Shown piece by piece: positions 28,583-37,429 of a DNA stretch of 64,000 nucleotides; the stretch's first letter is position 1; each line of letters opens with the position of its first letter. Below the pieces are notes generated by a model that saw only the letters and a program-made list of their open reading frames with translations, made no database searches and was not told where the DNA came from. Position numbers and translations under genes: made by a program. The DNA lies in assembly GCA_945639195.1 (NCBI GenBank), contig CALZEE010000001.1, forward strand, positions 1-64,000, written 5' to 3'. The stretch is from an uncultured Ignatzschineria sp. GTDB lineage: Bacteria > Pseudomonadota > Gammaproteobacteria > Cardiobacteriales > Wohlfahrtiimonadaceae.

Positions 28583-29246
28583 AGTGCTCACGGCTGTGAT
28601 TATGCGAGATTTTAGAGTGGGTATGCGTAACCGTTCTGAGATCTTTATGCCGCTCGTGTTCTTTTTGATTATTATTTCGCTCTTTCCTTTAGGATTAGGG
28701 CTGGAGAATCAAAAACTTCTGCAAGCCGCGGCGCCGGCAATTTTATGGATTGCGGCATTGTTATCAACAATCTTGGTGTTGGATCGCGTTTTTAAGAATG
28801 ATTTTGATGATGGCTCATTAGAGCAGATGGCGATTAGTGGCGCATCACTTTATGGGATTGTGCTAGGCAAGATTATCGCGCATTGGATTTTAACAGGGCT
28901 ACCGCTCGTCATTTTTTCACCAATTTTAGCCTTGATGTTAGGATTTACGGTGTCAGAATCACTTTACGTGGCATTGATCTTATTGATTGGCACCCCCCTT
29001 TTAAGTTTTATTGGCGCGATGTGTGTCGCCTTAATCGTGGGGCTTCGTCAGGCAGGATTACTCTTAAGCATTATTACATTACCGCTTTATGTGCCGGTAT
29101 TATTGGTTGGGGTTCAACTCGTATCAAGATTACAAGAAGGGCATGATCTTTTAAGCCTCATGTTGATTCTGATCGGGGGCGATTTAGCGGCGCTGATTTT
29201 AGCGCCGATTGTCACAGGGTTTGCAATTAAAATGAGTCTTGATTAA
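28575..29246 (+). CDS. ccmB: Haem exporter permease CcmB
   Basis: 223 residues with six membrane segments. It begins MFKVLTAVIMRDFRVGMRN and carries the family block FKNDFDDGSLEQM. The ATG at 28575 overlaps the ccmA stop by 8 bases, indicating translational coupling. It pairs with CcmA as the permease of the ABC complex. Last gene of the operon. Confidence 0.92.
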   Translation: MFKVLTAVIMRDFRVGMRNRSEIFMPLVFFLIIISLFPLGLGLENQKLLQAAAPAILWIAALLSTILVLDRVFKNDFDDGSLEQMAISGASLYGIVLGKIIAHWILTGLPLVIFSPILALMLGFTVSESLYVALILLIGTPLLSFIGAMCVALIVGLRQAGLLLSIITLPLYVPVLLVGVQLVSRLQEGHDLLSLMLILIGGDLAALILAPIVTGFAIKMSLD

Positions 29247-29291
29247 ACCTTTTAGATAATTCGATCACATCTTTGAAGATAAACGTATTTT

Positions 29292-29323
29292 ATAAGCATC
29301 TATTATTAGATGCTTATTTTTTT
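29292..29323 (+). terminator. Intrinsic terminator of ccm operon
   Basis: A 10-bp perfect stem TAAGCATCTA/TAGATGCTTA with a 4-base loop, then seven T. Confidence 0.92.
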
Positions 29324-29373
29324 CAATCCTTGAAAATAGCCCCCTGTTTTTTATGCGATTTATCATGAAAATC

Positions 29374-29403
29374 ATTGACAACAATGTTGTCAATAACTAC
29401 AAT
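29374..29403 (+). promoter_or_regulatory. marR promoter with overlapping operator
   Basis: A perfect -35 TTGACA (29375-29380), a 17-base spacer and a near-perfect -10 TACAAT (29398-29403). A perfect 10-bp inverted repeat, ATTGACAACA/TGTTGTCAAT around one base (29374-29394), covers the -35 and most of the spacer. It is an ideal MarR-type operator. A further half site, TGACAACA, overlaps the marR start codon. Confidence 0.85.
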
Positions 29404-29435
29404 CACTCCATTCGTATATATTTAAAATAGGTATT

Positions 29436-29942
29436 ATGACAACAAAAGTAGATATCGATCGTAAAGCTCAGTTTATTGAGATGTTTCAAGATCTTCTCTC
29501 TCTTCTTGCTAAGCTTCACGGGATTAGTGAAGAGCTTCTTGCAGCAGCTAATTGTGAAATGAACCACTCTTGTTGGGTGGTTTTTACAATTATTCATGAT
29601 GCAGAAACGGCGATGAGCGTCCCGCAAATTGCAACGCACCGTTCGATTACAAGGCAGGCGGTGCAACGACAAATTTGCCTCTTGTTAGAGAAAAACTTTA
29701 TCAAGGCTGTCGAGAACCCTCACAATAAACGCTCTCCATTCTATGTGGTGACAGAACAAGGGATTGCTTTCTATAACGAAACTTGTGAGAAAGTTTATGA
29801 TCCTTGGCTGAGTAAATTAGCTGCACATTATAACTATGATGATACTAAGAAGTTGGTAGGCGCATTAAAAGAGTTGGATGGTGCATTGAACCGTATTGAT
29901 TTTAAGAGTTTAACGGCAACTTCTTCGACATTAACAGAATAA
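29436..29942 (+). CDS. MarR family transcriptional regulator
   Basis: 168 residues. A winged helix-turn-helix sits at about 55-115 (MSVPQIATHRSITRQAVQRQ, then wing NPHNKRSPFYVVTEQG), flanked by dimerisation helices. It probably represses its own promoter through the inverted repeat upstream, and perhaps the RND pump genes that follow 110 bases later on the same strand. Ligand unknown. Confidence 0.88.
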   Translation: MTTKVDIDRKAQFIEMFQDLLSLLAKLHGISEELLAAANCEMNHSCWVVFTIIHDAETAMSVPQIATHRSITRQAVQRQICLLLEKNFIKAVENPHNKRSPFYVVTEQGIAFYNETCEKVYDPWLSKLAAHYNYDDTKKLVGALKELDGALNRIDFKSLTATSSTLTE

Positions 29943-30052
29943 ATATATCGCACATAGGGCTGTATAAAATAGTGCGATTTGTCTCACTGAGCAGAGAGAA
30001 TAGATCAAACACACAGATCAATCAGTACATTCAATAGATAGATTAATTAATT

Positions 30053-31279
30053 ATGATGATGAAGAGAAAAGGTATGATGACGAGTAATTTAGTAAAGCAT
30101 TTTCGAAATGCGACTGGAATCCTCTGTTTTGGCTTGATTGCCATCGCCTGTAGTGGTGAAGAAACAGAGCAGGCACATGGTGCCGCGCCGCAAGCTGTTA
30201 CACAAACAGTTGAGCGTAAGAATATTACTGTAGAGACAGAGTTACCAGGAAGAACAGAAGCATCTGTGATTGCTGAAGTGAGACCACAAGTGGGCGGTAT
30301 TATCCTCTCATTTAACTTCACTGAGGGGAGTCATGTGAATGAGGGAGATCCACTCTATCAAATTGACCCTGCGACATATGAGGCGAGTGTGCTTCAAGCA
30401 GAAGCAACTTTAGCGCGTGCGAAAGCAAATCAAAAAGCGGCGCGTTTAAAAGCAGATCGCTTAAATGCCTTACAAAACTCTAAAGCAGTGAGCCAACAAG
30501 ATGTGGATGATGCAGATGCAGCGCTTCTTCAGGCGAATGCAGAAGTTCTTGGCGCGGAAGCCCAAGTGACTGCAGCACAGATCAATCTTGAATACACCAA
30601 AATGGAAGCTCCTATTTCGGGTCAAATTGGTCGTAGTAACTTCACGCAAGGTGCACTTGTGAGTCCTGGGCAAACGCGTGAAATGGCCGTAATCCAAGTT
30701 CTTAATCCGATGAAAGTGAATATTACTTATTCTTCATCTGAATTTTCTGAAGTACGTAAGAAAATCAATGAGGGAATTTATACGGCAACCCAAGTCAAAA
30801 ATCTTGAAACAGGCGAGATGGAAGATGGGCATTTAGTGCGTATCTATCTAGAAGATGGTTCACTTTACGACAAAGTTGGTCATATTAAGTTCTCAGACTT
30901 AACAGTTGACCCGACAACGGGCTCTATCTTCTTACAAGCACAATTTGAAAATGATGGCAGCTTATTGCCGGGAATGTTCGTGCGTACAGTTGTTCAGCAA
31001 GGGATTGAAAATGGTGCTTTAGTAGTGTCACAAAAGGCAGTTACTCAAGGTCCTGGCGGCGTAAGTACAGTGATTGTGATTGATGAGAACAATGTTGCAA
31101 GTATGCGTCCCGTGAAAATCTCTCGCTCATATGAGCAAGATTGGGTCATCGCAAGTGGCTTAAAAGAAGGTGAGCGTGTTGTGGTTAAAGGATTACAGAC
31201 TGTGCAATCAGCATTACAACGTAGTGGTGGTAAGGAAGTGGTTGTAGATGTGATAGAAGATGATCTTTTCTTACAGTAG
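30053..31279 (+). CDS. RND efflux periplasmic adaptor (AcrA/MexA type)
   Basis: 408 residues. The lipoprotein signal ends LIAIACSGE, with lipidation on the cysteine at about residue 33. The adaptor core shows the lipoyl halves (EVRPQVGGIILSFNFTEGSHV; YTKMEAPISGQIGRS) around an alpha-hairpin at about 100-165, then beta-barrel and membrane-proximal domains. It bridges the inner-membrane pump to an outer-membrane channel. The start is uncertain: ATGs at 30053, 30056 and 30059 lack a good ribosome site, and those at 30074/30077 lie just after AAAAGG. Confidence 0.92.
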   Translation: MMMKRKGMMTSNLVKHFRNATGILCFGLIAIACSGEETEQAHGAAPQAVTQTVERKNITVETELPGRTEASVIAEVRPQVGGIILSFNFTEGSHVNEGDPLYQIDPATYEASVLQAEATLARAKANQKAARLKADRLNALQNSKAVSQQDVDDADAALLQANAEVLGAEAQVTAAQINLEYTKMEAPISGQIGRSNFTQGALVSPGQTREMAVIQVLNPMKVNITYSSSEFSEVRKKINEGIYTATQVKNLETGEMEDGHLVRIYLEDGSLYDKVGHIKFSDLTVDPTTGSIFLQAQFENDGSLLPGMFVRTVVQQGIENGALVVSQKAVTQGPGGVSTVIVIDENNVASMRPVKISRSYEQDWVIASGLKEGERVVVKGLQTVQSALQRSGGKEVVVDVIEDDLFLQ

Positions 31280-31392
31280 TAGATTGTCGTAACAAAAAGG
31301 TATCTTTATCCATTTAGGGTTAATGATGATGATTCATTGTTGATCGCCAAATGGCCTTATGTATCATTCAATTAAGGATTAAATAAATCAAT

Positions 31393-34300
31393 ATGGCACG
31401 ATTTTTTATAGATCGCCCGATATTCGCATGGGTACTGGCGATATTAACAATGTTTATTGGACTACTGGTTGTCCAAAAAATGCCGGTCTCTCAATATCCA
31501 CCGATTGCACCGCCACAAATTAGTATTTCAGGTGTTTATCCTGGGGCAAGTGCACAGACGGTTGAAGAGAGTGTCACGCAGGTTATTGAGCAGAGTATCT
31601 CGGGGCTTGATGGCTTCCGTTATATGAATGCATCAAGTTCAAGTGCGGGCGTTTTCCAGATTACTGTGACGTTCAATCAAGGTGTGGATCCAGATCTTGC
31701 GCAGGTTCAAGTGCAAAATAAGATTCAACAATCTTTGAGTAAGCTTCCAACAAACGTGCAGCAACAAGGGGTGACGATCGCAAAATCAAGCGGCTCATTC
31801 TTACTGGTTGCCGGTTTCTATTCGCCGGACGGGACAATGAGTTCGGGGGATATTGGGGACTATATCTCTTCGACACTTGAAGATCAGATGAGTCGTATTG
31901 ATGGGGTCGGGGAGATTCAATTCTTCGGTTCAAGTTATGCGATGAATATCTGGTTAGATCCGATGAAGCTCTTTAAATATAATATGACCGCCATTGATGT
32001 TGTGGGGGCGATTAAAGAGCAAAACTCTCAGGCGACACTCGGTAGTCTTGGTGCGATGCCTGCGGTGAAAGAGCAACTCATTAGCTATACGATTACCTCG
32101 CAATCATTACTTCAAAGTGCAGAGGAATTCCGCGCGATTCAACTTCGTGTAAATGAAGATGGGAGTGAAGTATTACTCTCTGATGTGGCGCGTATTGAAC
32201 TCTCTCCTGAGTCTGAATCTGTTGCAGTAAAGTATAATAACTCGCCGGCTGCAGGGGTTGCGGTAAGTTTAGCATCAGGTGCTAACGCACTTGATACAGC
32301 CCACGCCGTTAAAAAATTCTTGGCAGAAGTCGCGCCAGATTTCCCATCGGGCATGGATTATACCTATCCCTATGATACGACGCCTTTCGTTGAATACTCT
32401 GTTGAGAGTGTGAAAGATACGTTGATTGATGCGATTGCTTTAGTATTTATCGTAATGTTCCTCTTCTTGAGAAATATCCGTGCGACGATTATCCCGATGC
32501 TTGCGATTCCGTATGTATTAGCGGGAACAATGATTATCTTAGATCTGCTCGGGTTTAACCTTAATACTTTAACGCTCTTTGCATTAGTATTAGCGATCGG
32601 ACTACTCGTGGATGACGCCATTGTTGTTGTTGAAAACGTTGAGAGGTTGATGGAAGAAGAAGGTCTTTCCCCATTAGCAGCAACGCGTAAATCAATGGAT
32701 CAAATTACGGGCGCACTCGTGGGGATTGGGGTAGTACTCTCTGCAGTATTCGTTCCAATGGCATTCTTAGGTGGTGCTTCAGGGGTTATCTATCAGCAAT
32801 TCTCTGTGACCATCATTACCGCAATGTTGCTCTCTGTATTGGTCGCGATTATCTTTACGCCAGCAATGTGTGCAACGATGCTTCGTGCACATGGCGAATC
32901 AAGTGAGCCTAAAACGGCAATAGGACGATTCTTAGCGAAACTCTTCTCACCGATTTTAAAGCTCATTAATGGGATTGTAACGTACTTCAATAAAGGCTTT
33001 GATAAGGTTAGTGATAGCTATATTGTTGGTATCAAAAACGTTCTGAAACGACCATGGGCATTTGTGATTGTCTTGGTATTAGGATTAGGCTTCATTGGTT
33101 ATCAATTTATGCAGTTGCCAAAAAGCTTCTTGCCAGATGAAGACCAAGGGATTCTTATTGGAATGGGGATCAACCCGAACGGAACGGCTTTAAATCAGAC
33201 GGAAATCCCGCTTGATAAAATCGCGACCTATCTCATGGAGCACGAGAAAGATACGGTTGATTCAGTGATGACCGTTGCGGGCTTTAGCTTCTCAGGACAA
33301 GGTAGTGAGCAGTCGATGTTCTTCATCAAGCTTCGTCCATGGGATGCACGTAAAAGTGATGAAGATAAGATTCCTGCGCTCATGGGGCGTATGTATCAAT
33401 TCTTTGCGACTATTCCTGAAGCACAGCTCTTCGTCTTTAGTCCACCGCCGATTATTGAACTCGGTAACGCAACGGGCGTGAGCTTTGAACTACAAGATAC
33501 ATTAGGTTTAGGTCACGATGCATTAATGAATTCAGTGATGACCTTTATGGGATTAGCTGCAGGATCTGATGCTTTAGATATGTCGACCCTTCGTCCGGGT
33601 GGGCAGTTTGACACGGCGCAATATCATATCGATATTGATCGTGAGAAAGCGCAAGCCCTTCAAGTATCTGTGGGTGATATCAACCAAGCGCTCTCAATTG
33701 CGTGGGGCGGAATGTACGTGAATGACTTTATTGATAGAGGTCGTATTAAGCATGTACAGGTTCAAGCGGATGCGCCTTATAGAATGATGCCGGATGACTT
33801 TAATCGTTGGTATGTTCGAAATGCAAAAGGAGAGATGGTGCCTTTCAGTGCCTTTGCTAAAGGTCGCTGGTCTTATGGTCCACCACAGTTAAATCGATTT
33901 GACGGTTTCCCTTCGTTCCCTCTCTCAATTGGTGCTAAAGAAGGCAAGAGTACGGGAGATGCAATGGCCGCAATTGAGCAAATTGTGAAAGAGCATTTAC
34001 CACAAGGAATTACTGTTGCATGGACAGAGACCTCTTATGAAGAGCGAGAAGCAGGTGATTCACAAGTAATGCTCCTCTTAGTATCAGTGTTTGTAATCTT
34101 CCTGAGCTTGGCGGCACTTTATGAATCATGGAAAGTACCGATCTCAGTTCTCTTAACGATTCCGGTAGGAATTGTCGGAGCGGTGATTACAGGACGATTA
34201 TTCGGCATCGAAAATGACGTTTACTTCCAAGTGGGGATGTTGACAACGATCGGGTTAACTTCGAAGAATGCTATCTTGATTGTTGAATTCGCAAGAGACC

Positions 34301-34629
34301 TTGTACGGAGCGGAATGGATACGATTGATGCTGCTGCAAGAGCGGCGCAAGAGAGACTTCGTCCGATTGTTATGACGTCACTCGCCTTTGGTATTGGGGT
34401 ACTTCCATTAGCGTTAGCAACAGGTGCGGGTTCAGGCGCGCAGAACGTTGTAGGTCGAATCGTTGTGGGCGGAATGCTCGGTGGAACATTACTCGTAATG
34501 CTCTATACGCCGGTCTTCTTCTTGATCCTTAATCGTGATGCGCAGAAACTTCGTAATCAACATATTGATGAAGAAGAGACACAAGAAGCGTCAACAAAAG
34601 TAGAATCATCACAGTCGCCACAAGCATAG
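31393..34629 (+). CDS. RND multidrug efflux pump (HAE1, AcrB/MexB type)
   Basis: 1078 residues, full length for the HAE1 family, with 12 membrane segments and two large periplasmic loops. The proton-relay aspartates are present in helix 4 (GLLVDDAIVVVENVERLM). Other blocks are FIDRPIFAWVLAI at the start, AMLLSVLVAIIFTPAMCATML and SKNAILIVEFARDL. It expels hydrophobic drugs using the proton gradient. The gene lies 113 bases after the adaptor. No TolC/OprM gene follows, so the channel must come from elsewhere. Confidence 0.95.
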   Translation: MARFFIDRPIFAWVLAILTMFIGLLVVQKMPVSQYPPIAPPQISISGVYPGASAQTVEESVTQVIEQSISGLDGFRYMNASSSSAGVFQITVTFNQGVDPDLAQVQVQNKIQQSLSKLPTNVQQQGVTIAKSSGSFLLVAGFYSPDGTMSSGDIGDYISSTLEDQMSRIDGVGEIQFFGSSYAMNIWLDPMKLFKYNMTAIDVVGAIKEQNSQATLGSLGAMPAVKEQLISYTITSQSLLQSAEEFRAIQLRVNEDGSEVLLSDVARIELSPESESVAVKYNNSPAAGVAVSLASGANALDTAHAVKKFLAEVAPDFPSGMDYTYPYDTTPFVEYSVESVKDTLIDAIALVFIVMFLFLRNIRATIIPMLAIPYVLAGTMIILDLLGFNLNTLTLFALVLAIGLLVDDAIVVVENVERLMEEEGLSPLAATRKSMDQITGALVGIGVVLSAVFVPMAFLGGASGVIYQQFSVTIITAMLLSVLVAIIFTPAMCATMLRAHGESSEPKTAIGRFLAKLFSPILKLINGIVTYFNKGFDKVSDSYIVGIKNVLKRPWAFVIVLVLGLGFIGYQFMQLPKSFLPDEDQGILIGMGINPNGTALNQTEIPLDKIATYLMEHEKDTVDSVMTVAGFSFSGQGSEQSMFFIKLRPWDARKSDEDKIPALMGRMYQFFATIPEAQLFVFSPPPIIELGNATGVSFELQDTLGLGHDALMNSVMTFMGLAAGSDALDMSTLRPGGQFDTAQYHIDIDREKAQALQVSVGDINQALSIAWGGMYVNDFIDRGRIKHVQVQADAPYRMMPDDFNRWYVRNAKGEMVPFSAFAKGRWSYGPPQLNRFDGFPSFPLSIGAKEGKSTGDAMAAIEQIVKEHLPQGITVAWTETSYEEREAGDSQVMLLLVSVFVIFLSLAALYESWKVPISVLLTIPVGIVGAVITGRLFGIENDVYFQVGMLTTIGLTSKNAILIVEFARDLVRSGMDTIDAAARAAQERLRPIVMTSLAFGIGVLPLALATGAGSGAQNVVGRIVVGGMLGGTLLVMLYTPVFFLILNRDAQKLRNQHIDEEETQEASTKVESSQSPQA

Positions 34630-34684
34630 TAACGTCGCGAGTTAATGGGTTTGAATGATCCATTGATGATTCTAATAACGATAA

Positions 34685-34717
34685 AATCCCCCGTATTGCG
34701 ATACGGGGGATTTTTTT
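34685..34717 (+). terminator. Intrinsic terminator of RND operon
   Basis: A 12-bp perfect stem AATCCCCCGTAT/ATACGGGGGATT with a 4-base loop, then seven T. Confidence 0.95.
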
Positions 34718-34816
34718 ATGCTTATACCAGTCTGTCTATGCCGGCAGTAAACCTGCATAAACAGGCAATGACTACTTATAAAGATGAAGAGCCACGGCCT
34801 AATCAAAGCCAAGACG

Positions 34817-34843
34817 TAAAAAAAGACGGGCTTGCCGTCTTTT
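34817..34843 (-). terminator. Intrinsic terminator after ridA
   Basis: A 9-bp stem AAAAGACGG/CCGTCTTTT, with T on the minus strand. It lies about 50 bases beyond the ridA stop. Confidence 0.88.
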
Positions 34844-34895
34844 AAGAAAACTGTTACGTTTTCTGAAATTCTATTGATGTGCTGAAATGCGTGGA

Positions 34896-35285
34896 TTAGT
34901 CTTCTTTACGGAAGGCAATTGCTTCAATTTCAACAAGCGCACCCATTGGTAAAGCGCCTACTTCAAAACATGAACGTGCTGGTGCATTTTCAGTGCCGAA
35001 GAACTCTGTATAAACTTCATTGAAGTCCGCAAAGTCATTGATATCATCTAAGTAGCAAGTGACTTTAAGAACTGTTGAGAAGTCTGCATCAGCCGCAGTT
35101 AAAATCGCTTGTAAGTTTTGAAGGGCTTGAGCTGCTTGCTCTTTGATACCGCCTTCAGGAAACTTCATCGTTTCTGGATTTAAAGGAAGTTGGCCTGATG
35201 TGAAAACCAGGTTACCAAATGCATTACCTTGTGAATAAGGACCTACTGCTGCAGGCGCATGATCGGTATTAATAATTTTTTTCAT
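34896..35285 (-). CDS. ridA: RidA family enamine/imine deaminase
   Basis: 129 residues, the full YjgF/YER057c/UK114 fold. GPYSQGN, FTSGQLPLNPET and the catalytic arginine in PARSCFEVGALPMGALVEIE are present. It destroys reactive 2-aminoacrylate and related enamines released by PLP enzymes. The start at 35285 (MKKIINTDHAP) fits the family. An upstream in-frame codon at 35306 adds 7 residues. Third gene in the ygfZ-pfk-ridA direction. Confidence 0.93.
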   Translation of the reverse strand: MKKIINTDHAPAAVGPYSQGNAFGNLVFTSGQLPLNPETMKFPEGGIKEQAAQALQNLQAILTAADADFSTVLKVTCYLDDINDFADFNEVYTEFFGTENAPARSCFEVGALPMGALVEIEAIAFRKED

Positions 35286-35374
35286 GGTCTTTATTTCTAT
35301 ACTCAATGTTACAACTAAAGAGAGAAGATGTTAGCAGTTTTATCGCTAACATCCTAGTTTTTGTCGTGATTTAA

Positions 35375-36406
35375 TTAAACGCCAAGGCAGATATTTGTGG
35401 CTTTCATCGTTTGAATTAATGGATGGTCAATTGGCAGAAGGCGGGGTTTTCCGGCGACTTCTTCAAGAGGGACTGGCACGAGGACACGTCCTTGTTCTGC
35501 AACCATCACACCAAAGCGACCTTCTTTAATGAATTCGATCGCTTTCGTTCCACACTGTGTTGCAAAAATACGATCCGTTGCTGTCGGAGCTCCCCCGCGG
35601 CTGACATAACCAAGGGTTGTCAGACGGGAGTCAATTCCTGTTAATTCCGGAATGCTATCTACGAGTTTGATCGCTTCAGCATGTTTTTTAGGTGCGAGCC
35701 CGAGCTTATGATTTTCTTGTGAAATAGCCCCTTCTGCAATCACTAAAAGTGCAGAACGTCTATTACGAATGTTGTCTCGTAAGTAGTGAACGATGGCTTC
35801 TAATGAATAGGGGATTTCTGGGATGAGGCAGATATCTGCTGAGCCAGCAAGTGCGGCGCCGGCAGCAAGCCAACCTGCGTCACGGCCCATCACTTCAAGG
35901 ATCATCAAGCGATGATGAGAATCAGCAGTGGTTCTTAAACGATCTAGCGCCATTACAGAAACATGGACTGCCGTATCATAGCCAAAAGTCACATCGGTTT
36001 GCGCGATATCGTTATCGATTGTTTTAGGCAACGTTACAACAGGAATTCCCTCGGCATGAAGATAGGATGCAAAACGCTGTGTTCCATCTCCTCCCAGGCA
36101 GACAAGCGCATCGAGTTCTAGTGCATGGAAGCTCTCCACGCATGCAGCAACCGCTTCTTCTGTGTTGCGTGCGCGACCACCACCACGACCGGTGCCCAAA
36201 ATTGTGCCGCCTAAGCCAGCGATCTCATAGACTCTTGCAAATGTGAGTTCGCTGTGTGATTGCTCTGCTAAACCGACAAATCCATCATGAATCCCTGTTA
36301 CTTTCCAGCCTTCACGAAGTGCAGAAAGCGTGATGCCACGAAGTGCGGCATTAAGTCCTTGGCAGTCTCCGCCCGCTGTTAAAATTCCAATGTGTTTTTG
36401 TGCCAT
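35375..36406 (-). CDS. 6-phosphofructokinase
   Basis: 343 residues. GILTAGGDCQGLNAALRG binds phosphate, CLGGDGTQRF is the phosphoryl-donor site, LPKTIDNDI the catalytic loop, and MGRDAGWLAAGAALAG binds fructose-6-phosphate. Glycine in GGDG is typical of ATP users, whereas lysine in PKTIDND is typical of pyrophosphate users. Together they place it in the mixed group that is mostly ATP-dependent. It begins 4 bases after the ygfZ stop. Confidence 0.88.
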   Translation of the reverse strand: MAQKHIGILTAGGDCQGLNAALRGITLSALREGWKVTGIHDGFVGLAEQSHSELTFARVYEIAGLGGTILGTGRGGGRARNTEEAVAACVESFHALELDALVCLGGDGTQRFASYLHAEGIPVVTLPKTIDNDIAQTDVTFGYDTAVHVSVMALDRLRTTADSHHRLMILEVMGRDAGWLAAGAALAGSADICLIPEIPYSLEAIVHYLRDNIRNRRSALLVIAEGAISQENHKLGLAPKKHAEAIKLVDSIPELTGIDSRLTTLGYVSRGGAPTATDRIFATQCGTKAIEFIKEGRFGVMVAEQGRVLVPVPLEEVAGKPRLLPIDHPLIQTMKATNICLGV

Positions 36407-36410
36407 GATG

Positions 36411-37124
36411 TTACTTCTCCTCTATCTCTTCAGATGTATCTTCTTCATGCCAAATTTTTTCGATGTGAATCGGCGCGTTGATTTTTAAGGTACTATGGCA
36501 ATGTTCTAGTCGAATGACAACTAGTGCTCGTGAGCCTTCTACATAGACAACGTTTCCGGCATCTTTACCCGCTTCATCCGTGAGCTTGGCATTGATGGTT
36601 AAATCTGCGGCATTGTCTGCGCTAATGAGTGCTAATCGACGCTTATGTTTACCAAGATACTGCATTCTTGCGACAATCTCTTGACCGGTATAGCAACCTT
36701 TTTTAAAGTTAATGGCCAGTAGAAGATCAAGGCTGAGCATCTGCGGGACATACTCTTCACTATTTTCTGCCGTAATCCAAGGGATAATGAGTTCTTTGGG
36801 CAGCGTGTCTAAGTCTGTTTGGTTCGGTTCATCAAGGGTGATTTTGACTTTCGATCTGAAGATAAAAATAGAGAGATGCTTTTGCATCTTCTCAGCAAGC
36901 ATGTCGGGCATTAGCAGATGAAATGTCTCGTTATCAATTTTGATGGCCCAAAAAAGTGTTATCACACGACCTTGTCGGTTACAGATCGCAGAAAGCCCTT
37001 GGTGATGATCGTTTTCATCTTGCCCAATAAATGTAAGTTTATTGATATCTGCAGATGTTTGACCTTGTAAAAAACTTGCCGCATCAGAGCCAGAAACGAC
37101 GAGTCGGCTAAGCTTAATAGACAT
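36411..37124 (-). CDS. ygfZ: YgfZ/GcvT family folate-binding protein
   Basis: 237 residues, shorter than E. coli YgfZ (326) but with the hallmark KGCYTGQEIVARMQYLGKHKRRL region (residues about 141-163), including the key cysteine. YgfZ acts in repair or assembly of certain Fe-S enzymes through a folate-dependent reaction. The shortening lies mainly between the N-terminal part and the hallmark motif. Operon with pfk. Confidence 0.85.
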   Translation of the reverse strand: MSIKLSRLVVSGSDAASFLQGQTSADINKLTFIGQDENDHHQGLSAICNRQGRVITLFWAIKIDNETFHLLMPDMLAEKMQKHLSIFIFRSKVKITLDEPNQTDLDTLPKELIIPWITAENSEEYVPQMLSLDLLLAINFKKGCYTGQEIVARMQYLGKHKRRLALISADNAADLTINAKLTDEAGKDAGNVVYVEGSRALVVIRLEHCHSTLKINAPIHIEKIWHEEDTSEEIEEK

Positions 37125-37364
37125 GAAGAGAACCTCCGTAATGAGTAAATAACAATGTTGTTTTCAGCATATTGCAAATAGATTCTTCCGTAAAATGAAT
37201 TTATTGCCCTTTTTTGCGATATCTCCCTCTAAGCGTATCAAAGCATCATGAGCATACAGCGCAAAATTGATAAAAATAGATAAGAATAGAGTAGAGAAAA
37301 GCGCCTGAAAGTTTGTATAATCGCCTATCTTAAGTCCCTTATGATAGACTAAATGAAGCTGTTT

Positions 37365-37396
37365 ACCTATCATTAAGCGCATTATCATTGATAGGT
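37365..37396. promoter_or_regulatory. Inverted repeat before GST gene
   Basis: An 8-bp perfect inverted repeat, ACCTATCA (37365-37372) and TGATAGGT (37389-37396), 16 bases apart, lies in the 305-bp divergent region between ygfZ and the GST gene. A dimeric regulator site is possible. Nothing else in this gap (37125-37429) is recognisable except the GST ribosome site GGAGG at about 37421. Confidence 0.35.
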
Positions 37397-37429
37397 TTCT
37401 GTAAAATATTATCAGAGCCGGAGGTCTAT

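Noticed and set aside
34645..34845. 66-codon ORF after the RND pump
   Set aside because: It spans two terminators; composition is accidental.
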